A stretch of 6,482 nucleotides of DNA from Chitinophagales bacterium (GTDB taxonomy: Bacteria > Bacteroidota > Bacteroidia > Chitinophagales > UBA2359), in the NCBI GenBank assembly GCA_020631035.1, contig JAHDIA010000364.1:1-6482 (forward strand), read 5' to 3'. The notes under the pieces were generated by a model. The model made no database searches and was not told the DNA's origin. It saw only the letters and a program-made list of their open reading frames with translations. Shown one piece after another: positions 1 through 4,234 of this stretch. Position 1 is the first letter of the stretch. Every line of letters starts with the position of its first letter. The translations under genes were made by a program, and so were the position numbers.

Positions 1-278
1 CCAGCATTGGCAATAAATACATCTACAGCCCCAAATTCTTTCACACAAACATCAACCGTCGCTTGTTGAGAGTCAAAACTTCTAACATCAGCTACTTGTC
101 CCATTGCCTTGCCCTTGCCAATTTTGTTAAGCGCATCCACACTTTCGTTGAGCGTCGACTCAGTCCGTCCTGTAATCAAGACATTCATTTCTTCATTGAG
201 CATAGACTCAGCAATGCCATAACCAATACCTTTGGTGCCACCTGTAATGATGGCAGTCTTTCCTTTTAAATTTTGCAT
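1..278 (-). CDS. Short-chain dehydrogenase/reductase (SDR), N-terminal part, runs off the left edge
   Basis: The minus-strand frame from ATG at 278-276 stays open to the left edge and gives 93 residues starting MQNLKGKTAIITGG. It holds the N-terminal half of a classical SDR Rossmann fold: strand beta-1, then the cofactor-binding glycine motif TGGTKGIG (residues 12-19), an Arg at 38 right after the second strand (ITGR), the acidic ADV at 63-65 that normally contacts the adenine ring, and NAG at 91-93 after the fourth strand. Arg at 38 suggests, but does not prove, a preference for NADP(H). The catalytic Ser-Tyr-Lys and the substrate region lie outside the window, so the substrate is unknown; similar N-termini occur in 3-oxoacyl-ACP reductase-like and many other SDRs. 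The start codon fits because the glycine motif begins about 12 residues in, as usual. It lies 251 bases downstream of oxyR on the same strand, with a repeat-like element between, so co-transcription is doubtful. Confidence 0.93.
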   Translation of the reverse strand, partial: MQNLKGKTAIITGGTKGIGYGIAESMLNEEMNVLITGRTESTLNESVDALNKIGKGKAMGQVADVRSFDSQQATVDVCVKEFGAVDVFIANA

Positions 279-307
279 ATTTATTGTTTGTATTTAAATT
301 TAATAAT

Positions 308-316
308 TAATGTCAA
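308..316 (-). promoter_or_regulatory. Possible -33 element (TTGACATTA) of the SDR gene
   Basis: Reading the minus strand toward the SDR start, TTGACATTA lies 30 bases before the ATG, followed by TAAATTTA, which matches the Bacteroidota -7 motif TAnnTTTG except for the last base. The spacing between the two is only 11 bases, shorter than usual, so the pair is a weak candidate. The same nine bases occur on the plus strand upstream of katG (1555-1563). Confidence 0.2.
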
Positions 317-360
317 TTTTTCTTTTTTGAAGCAAATGTTGCATCCTTCGTCGCTATTTA

Positions 361-494
361 TGTCCCCGCTATCCGTTACTACTCCTCGCTTCAGTTTGAC
401 AGATATACTGAGCGAAAACCAAAACAAAAGTCTGAGCCTAAGGTGATCGAGTTTGTCGAAGCCTCGCTGTGGGGTATCCACTACTATCGGGGCT
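361..494. repeat. Palindrome-bounded repeat-like intergenic element between oxyR and the SDR gene
   Basis: This non-coding stretch is bounded by inverted ends: CCCCG at 364-368 and CGGGG at 488-492. ACTACT occurs near both ends, and CCTCGCT occurs twice as a direct repeat (384-390 and 462-468). Inside is an imperfect hairpin, TCGCTTCAGT (386-395) against ACTGAGCGA (407-415), with one bulged base. The right half holds a REP-like string on the minus strand, GGCTTCGACAAACTCGATC (447-465). From memory, intergenic elements with CCCCGATAG-type and GATAGCGGGG-type ends recur in Flavobacteriia and relatives, so I read this as a dispersed repeat. That is recognition, not a search result. It could also act as a 3' mRNA structure downstream of oxyR. 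A short minus-strand frame across it is not credible as a gene. Confidence 0.45.
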
Positions 495-529
495 AGGCTA
501 AAATATTCACTCGCTTTGCAGAACTCAAA

Positions 530-1465
530 TTAAAACGGATTAAAAATAGATTTCTCTTTTTTATCATTAGGTAAATAATTACTCACCGCCTCATTGATTG
601 TAGTCATTAAATTAGACAACAATCTTTTTTTGATATAGTTTTTATGGGTCACAATGCCAATGCTACGAGAAGGAACAGGCTCCAACAAATTGTAAATACA
701 AGCCTCATCAATTTGAATATTGTGTGCCAATGCCAAACGAGGCAGCAAAGTAATGCCCTGGTTCATCTTAACCATTTCTATGAGCGTAAAAATAGTCCCA
801 CAATTATAGGTCAAATTCCCATTGATTTTCTTTTGATGTCTCAATTCACATATTTTCCGAATTTGGTTGCGCATACAATGCCCTTCTTCCATCAACCATA
901 ATCTTTCAAAATCTATGTCAGATACTTTGTATTGAGATGCTTTCATTTTATTCCCACAATCATAGATTAAAAATTCTTCTTCGTACAAAGGATACTCAAT
1001 CAATTCTTTATTGTCCAAAGGTAGGGCAACTATGCCAATATCAACATTTCCCGCTATGATTTCTTCGACAATATTTTCAGTGGTCAATTCGTGAATGATA
1101 AAATTTACTCTAGGATAAGCATTGGAGAGCTTGTTCAAAATAAGCGGATAGAGGTAAGGGGCGACTGTCGGAATACAAGCAATACTCAAATTACCTATTT
1201 CATATCTTTTGATCTCATTAATCATTTCATCCAGTAATTGGAACTCTCTATAAATACTGCTCAAGGATTTTATAATTTTTTCTCCTTGAACAGTGATGCT
1301 AATAGGTCTTGTTTTTCTATTAAAGAGTACCACACCATTTTCTTGCTCAAACTTTGCCACCATTGCACTCAAAGTAGACTGTGTAACAAAACAGGCTTTA
1401 GCCGCTTTACCAAAGTTCTTTAATTTGGCCAATGTTAGAATGTATTCAATTTGACTCCTTGTCAT
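530..1465 (-). CDS. oxyR: OxyR, LysR-family hydrogen peroxide-sensing transcription regulator
   Basis: A complete 311-residue LysR-type regulator, close to the length of E. coli OxyR (305). The N-terminal winged helix-turn-helix covers about residues 1-60 (FGKAAKACFVTQSTLSAMVAKFE at 18-40 is the recognition region), a linker helix about 60-88, and a two-lobed periplasmic-binding-like sensor domain about 90-300. The assignment rests on the sensor residues: GHCMRNQIRKIC places Cys197 and Cys206 nine positions apart, exactly as Cys199 and Cys208 of E. coli OxyR, which form the H2O2-driven disulfide. The adjacent His196, Thr100 (in IPTVAPYL) and Thr129 (in HELTTE) match pocket residues of E. coli OxyR. 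It is a cytoplasmic DNA-binding protein. It is divergent from katG across 150 bases, the classic arrangement of a LysR regulator beside its target, and probably controls katG and its own gene through the dyad at 1476-1517. The start has no Shine-Dalgarno motif but begins directly with the HTH (MTRSQIEYILTLAKL), so it is well supported. Confidence 0.96.
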   Translation of the reverse strand: MTRSQIEYILTLAKLKNFGKAAKACFVTQSTLSAMVAKFEQENGVVLFNRKTRPISITVQGEKIIKSLSSIYREFQLLDEMINEIKRYEIGNLSIACIPTVAPYLYPLILNKLSNAYPRVNFIIHELTTENIVEEIIAGNVDIGIVALPLDNKELIEYPLYEEEFLIYDCGNKMKASQYKVSDIDFERLWLMEEGHCMRNQIRKICELRHQKKINGNLTYNCGTIFTLIEMVKMNQGITLLPRLALAHNIQIDEACIYNLLEPVPSRSIGIVTHKNYIKKRLLSNLMTTINEAVSNYLPNDKKEKSIFNPF

Positions 1466-1475
1466 CGCTTTTTTC

Positions 1476-1517
1476 GATAAATGTATAGAAATATTCGTTT
1501 TTATCTATAATGTTATC
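1476..1517. promoter_or_regulatory. Candidate OxyR operator: 42-bp symmetric dyad between oxyR and katG
   Basis: The left arm is GATAA (1476-1480), three bases, TATAGA (1484-1489). The right arm is TCTATA (1504-1509), three bases, TTATC (1513-1517). All eleven positions of these blocks are exactly complementary between the arms, around a centre at 1496.5. The span suits a LysR-type tetramer. The inner half-sites are ATAG and CTAT, the same tetranucleotides as in the E. coli OxyR consensus, although their order and spacing differ. The dyad begins 10 bases upstream of the oxyR start codon and ends 4 bases before TAATTTTG, so bound protein could affect both promoters. On the minus strand the left arm contains TACATTTA (1485-1478), a near match to the -7 motif that might serve oxyR and would fit autoregulation. 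The symmetry is seen; binding by OxyR is inferred. Confidence 0.5.
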
Positions 1518-1521
1518 ATGT

Positions 1522-1529
1522 TAATTTTG
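1522..1529 (+). promoter_or_regulatory. Candidate katG -7 promoter element, TAATTTTG
   Basis: TAATTTTG matches the Bacteroidota -7 consensus TAnnTTTG at all fixed positions. No TTG-type -33 element lies 17-23 bases upstream; that space is occupied by the dyad at 1476-1517, as might be expected for an activator-dependent promoter. Use of this site would give an untranslated leader of about 80 bases before the katG ATG. Confidence 0.4.
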
Positions 1530-1554
1530 CATTATATTTAATAAGGTATTATAA

Positions 1555-1589
1555 TTGACATTACATAACTGAAAACCAACATACTTTTA
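1555..1589 (+). promoter_or_regulatory. Alternative katG promoter: TTGACA ... TACTTTTA
   Basis: TTGACA (1555-1560) could be a -33 element, and TACTTTTA (1582-1589) matches TAnnTTTG except for the final base. The gap after TTG is 24 bases, slightly longer than typical for this phylum. The leader would be only about 20 bases. It competes with TAATTTTG (1522-1529); the two could also be a regulated and a basal promoter. Confidence 0.3.
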
Positions 1590-1615
1590 GCTTAAAATCA
1601 TTAAATCATATTATT

Positions 1616-3835
1616 ATGGATCCAAAAAACGAAAACCATTCAAAAACCAGTTACAACGTAAATGGGGAAAGCAAATGCCCATTTTCTAGTGGTATCTTAA
1701 AGAAAAGTGCAGGTGGAGGTACAGCTAATAGGGATTGGTGGCCCAATCAGCTGAATCTGAGCATCCTTCGCCAAAACTCTGCCCTTTCCAATCCAATGGG
1801 CAAAGATTTTAACTATACTGAAGAATTTTTAAGTCTTGATTTGGACGCTCTAAAAAAAGACATCTTTGATTTAATGACCGACTCTCAAGATTGGTGGCCA
1901 GCCGATTATGGGCATTATGGTCCTTTCTTTATCCGTATGGCGTGGCATAGTGCAGGTACCTACAGAATCGCCGATGGTAGAGGCGGAGGTGGAGCAGGAA
2001 CCCAACGTTTTGCTCCATTGAACAGTTGGCCAGACAATGCCAATTTAGACAAAGCTCGTTTGTTGCTTTGGCCAATCAAACAAAAATATGGTCACAAGAT
2101 TTCTTGGGCTGATTTAATGATTTTAGCAGGTAACTGCGCCCTTGAATCTATGGGCTTTCAAACTTTTGGATTTGCAGGAGGACGTGAGGACGTTTGGGAA
2201 CCAGAAGAGGATGTTTACTGGGGAGCAGAAACAGAATGGTTGGGTGACAAGCGTTACTCTGGTGATAGAGAATTGGAAAATCCACTTGCTGCGGTACAAA
2301 TGGGATTAATCTATGTAAACCCAGAAGGTCCCAATGGCAATCCTGATCCTTTGGCAGCAGCTAAAGACATTCGTGAGACCTTTGGTAGAATGGCGATGAA
2401 TGATGAAGAAACAGTTGCACTCATCGCAGGAGGACATACTTTTGGTAAAACACACGGAGCGGCAAACCCAGATGAGCACGTTGGTAGAGAACCAGCAGGA
2501 GCCACTATTGAAGAACAAAGTTGTGGATGGGCAAATACTTTTGGTAGTGGAAATGCAGGCGATACCATTACAAGTGGTCTTGAAGGAGCTTGGACAACGA
2601 CTCCTACCAAATGGAGCAACAACTTCTTTGAAAATCTATTTGGTTACGAATGGGAATTGACCAAGAGTCCAGCAGGTGCCCACCAATGGACTCCCAAAGG
2701 AGGGGCTGGTGCTGGTTTGGTACCAGATGCACACGACTCAAGCAAAACCCACGCGCCTATGATGTTGACAACAGATTTGGCACTTAGAATGGACCCAATC
2801 TATGAACCAATTTCAAGACGTTTCCACGAAAATCCTGAAGAGTTTGCAGATGCTTTTGCAAGAGCGTGGTTCAAATTGACGCACCGTGATATGGGACCAA
2901 AAGTTCGCTACCTTGGAGCAGAGGTTCCAGCAGAAGACCTCATTTGGCAAGATCCTATACCAGCAGCCAAAGAAACGATCGGTGAAGGAGATATTGCGGC
3001 ATTGAAAGGCAAAATCGCAGATTCTGGTTTGAGTGTTTCTCAATTGGTTTCTACTGCTTGGGCATCGGCTGCTACTTTCCGTGCTTCTGATAAAAGAGGT
3101 GGAGCCAATGGCGCACGCATTAGATTGGCACCTCAAAAAGATTGGGCGGTAAACAATCCTGCTGAATTGGCAAAAGTATTGGAAAAACTTGAAGGCATTC
3201 AGGCAGACTTTGGGAAAGGAGTTTCTTTAGCAGACCTAATTGTATTAGGTGGATGTGTTGGTGTTGAGCAGGCAGCCAAAGCTGCTGGGGTAGAAGTGAC
3301 AGTACCTTTTTCAGCTGGTAGAGGAGATGCATTGGCAGAACATACAGATGTGGACTCATTTGCCGTATTGGAGCCTGTCGCAGATGGATTTAGAAATTAC
3401 CTTGGAGGTAAATACGCTGCATCAGCAGAAGAATTGTTGATAGACAAAGCTCAATTGATGACTTTGACTGTTCCCGAAATGACTGTTTTGGTCGGTGGTA
3501 TGCGTGTATTGGGTGCCAATTTTGACCAATCGTCAAATGGTGTGTTTACAGACAAGCCTGGTGCATTGACCAACGACTTCTTCATCAATTTGTTGGATAT
3601 GAATACAAAGTGGAAGGCGACCTCAAACGACAGTGATTTATTTGAAGGCTCTGATCGTAAGACAGGCGACTTTAAATGGACTGGTACTAGAGTAGATTTG
3701 ATCTTTGGTTCAAATACTGAATTGAGAGCGATTGCGGAAGTATATGGATTTGCTGCTGCACACGAAAAGTTTGTACAAGACTTTGTAGCAGCTTGGGCGA
3801 AGGTAATGAACCTAGATAGATTTGATTTGAAATAA
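1616..3835 (+). CDS. katG: KatG, bifunctional catalase-peroxidase
   Basis: A complete 739-residue heme enzyme, the usual length for KatG (720-750), which removes H2O2 by catalase and peroxidase reactions. It has two tandem class I peroxidase domains, about residues 60-430 (heme-bearing) and 450-735 (heme-less, structural). The distal pocket is RMAWHSAGTYR, with Arg107, Trp110 and His111. Tyr233 (IYVNPEGP) and Met259 (GRMAMN) complete the Met-Tyr-Trp covalent adduct with Trp110 that is needed for catalase activity. The proximal heme ligand is His274 (AGGHTFGKTHG), supported by Trp326 and Asp387. Arg424 (THRDMGP) matches the mobile arginine that switches the adduct state. Ser320 corresponds to Ser315 of the M. 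tuberculosis enzyme. No signal peptide is visible, so it is probably cytoplasmic. There is no Shine-Dalgarno motif before the ATG; the sequence there is AT-rich, as normal for Bacteroidota. The gene is divergent from oxyR, its likely regulator, and appears monocistronic, ending at TAA before a probable terminator. Nothing suggests truncation or loss of function. Confidence 0.98.
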   Translation: MDPKNENHSKTSYNVNGESKCPFSSGILKKSAGGGTANRDWWPNQLNLSILRQNSALSNPMGKDFNYTEEFLSLDLDALKKDIFDLMTDSQDWWPADYGHYGPFFIRMAWHSAGTYRIADGRGGGGAGTQRFAPLNSWPDNANLDKARLLLWPIKQKYGHKISWADLMILAGNCALESMGFQTFGFAGGREDVWEPEEDVYWGAETEWLGDKRYSGDRELENPLAAVQMGLIYVNPEGPNGNPDPLAAAKDIRETFGRMAMNDEETVALIAGGHTFGKTHGAANPDEHVGREPAGATIEEQSCGWANTFGSGNAGDTITSGLEGAWTTTPTKWSNNFFENLFGYEWELTKSPAGAHQWTPKGGAGAGLVPDAHDSSKTHAPMMLTTDLALRMDPIYEPISRRFHENPEEFADAFARAWFKLTHRDMGPKVRYLGAEVPAEDLIWQDPIPAAKETIGEGDIAALKGKIADSGLSVSQLVSTAWASAATFRASDKRGGANGARIRLAPQKDWAVNNPAELAKVLEKLEGIQADFGKGVSLADLIVLGGCVGVEQAAKAAGVEVTVPFSAGRGDALAEHTDVDSFAVLEPVADGFRNYLGGKYAASAEELLIDKAQLMTLTVPEMTVLVGGMRVLGANFDQSSNGVFTDKPGALTNDFFINLLDMNTKWKATSNDSDLFEGSDRKTGDFKWTGTRVDLIFGSNTELRAIAEVYGFAAAHEKFVQDFVAAWAKVMNLDRFDLK

Positions 3836-3894
3836 ATGAGATAAAAATAAAGAACTTGGAAGTTCAAAGGTAGTGGCTAAGCAATTCATTTTGC

Positions 3895-3913
3895 AAGGCT
3901 GCTGCCTTTTTTT
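3895..3913 (+). terminator. Probable rho-independent terminator of katG
   Basis: About 60 bases after the katG stop codon, AAGGC (3895-3899), a TGCT loop and GCCTT (3904-3908) form a 5-bp hairpin that runs straight into a T tract (seven T from 3907). The stem is short, so strength is uncertain. A second small hairpin, GAACT-tgga-AGTTC (3852-3865), lies just upstream and has no T tract. Confidence 0.5.
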
Positions 3914-3947
3914 ATTTCCTTTTTTGGTTCTTTGACAATTTGTTGAA

Positions 3948-3987
3948 GCGTAGGACGAGCGGGAGGACGCACCCTTGTACGCAGCCC
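3948..3987. other. GC-rich patch with short internal repeats
   Basis: This roughly 40-base block is clearly richer in GC than the AT-rich DNA around it. It contains GGACG twice (within 3952-3969), GCGTA (3948-3952) opposite TACGC (3978-3982) as an inverted pair, and GGG/CCC pairs around GGACGCACC. It may be a remnant of a dispersed repeat; identity is not established. Confidence 0.3.
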
Positions 3988-4058
3988 AAAATATGCGTTG
4001 GTTAACCAGACCAATATGTAGCCATGAAAGATGTACATTGCCCAATAATGATTATTAT

Positions 4059-4089
4059 GATGCCTGGCATTTTCAAAATGCCTCGCATC
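4059..4089. repeat. 31-base hairpin: GATGC / GGCATTTT-C-AAAATGCC / GCATC
   Basis: A perfect inner inverted repeat, GGCATTTT (4066-4073) and AAAATGCC (4075-4082) around one C, is extended past a 2x2 mismatch by GATGC (4059-4063) and GCATC (4085-4089). On the plus strand it is followed by TTTTGCTTT, so it could be a back-up terminator for katG. Confidence 0.6.
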
Positions 4090-4112
4090 TTTTGCTTTAA
4101 AAAACAAGATAA

Positions 4113-4158
4113 GATGGGGGGCATCAACTTACCAAGCTATTTTCAGATGCCCGCCATC
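4113..4158. repeat. 13-bp inverted repeat, possible terminator of the YdeP-like gene
   Basis: GATGGGGGGCATC (4113-4125) and GATGCCCGCCATC (4146-4158) are reverse complements at 12 of 13 positions, with a 20-base spacer. Read on the minus strand it lies 77 bases after the stop codon of the YdeP-like gene and is followed, after nine bases, by six T (4104-4099), so it could act in termination. Its outer GATGC/GCATC bases echo the neighbouring hairpin at 4059-4089. Confidence 0.55.
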
Positions 4159-4163
4159 AACTC

Positions 4164-4211
4164 AATAACACAATCACCCAATAACTCAATCAACGAATCA
4201 ACAAAGAACAG
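4164..4211. repeat. Degenerate octamer tandem repeat, consensus AATcAaC-like, six units
   Basis: Six consecutive 8-base units can be laid out: AATAACAC, AATCACCC, AATAACTC, AATCAACG, AATCAACA and AAGAACAG. A looser A/C-rich continuation (ATTCACAACTCACAATTT, 4226-4243) runs over the end of the YdeP-like gene. The units share AAT-x-A-x but drift in the last three bases. The plus strand is almost free of G, so the tract has strong strand asymmetry. Confidence 0.55.
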
Positions 4212-4234
4212 AAAACGCTAAGACAATTCACAAC

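Larger units (their letters stand above)
3836..4234. other. Convergent intergenic region without a credible gene
   Basis: This 399-base gap separates the 3' ends of katG and the YdeP-like gene. It contains the likely katG terminator, a GC-rich patch at 3948-3987, two hairpin-forming inverted repeats at 4059-4089 and 4113-4158, and degenerate tandem octamers at 4164-4211. Short open frames of 65-77 codons exist on both strands but cross these repeats, resemble no protein family I know and have no plausible initiation signals. No tRNA or recognisable structured RNA was seen. Confidence 0.7.

Noticed and set aside
281..481. 66-codon open frame on the minus strand (MDTPQRGFDKLDHL...)
   Set aside because: It lies wholly across the palindromic repeat-like element, resembles no family, and reads like translated repeat DNA.
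1466..1615. A small RNA gene or leader peptide between oxyR and katG
   Set aside because: No terminator-like hairpin with T tract and no convincing small open frame in these 150 bases; the region is explained by promoter and operator elements.
2311..3867. Several open frames antisense to katG
   Set aside because: They are shadows of a strongly conserved, intact gene, with low-complexity Ser/Pro/Cys-rich translations.
3999..4008. Perfect 10-base palindrome TGGTTAACCA
   Set aside because: Too short to support a claim on its own in a gap full of repeats; not adjacent to a promoter-like sequence.
3812..4107. Two overlapping minus-strand open frames of 73 and 77 codons
   Set aside because: They run through the terminator hairpin and the GC-rich patch and overlap each other and the katG end; no protein-like features.
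4164..4211. CRISPR-like repeat array
   Set aside because: Units are 8 bases, contiguous and degenerate, without spacers; no cas genes.
4024..4221. 65-codon open frame on the plus strand in the katG downstream gap
   Set aside because: It spans both hairpins and the octamer array; its C-terminal half (SITQSPNNSINESTKN) is simply the translated tandem repeat.
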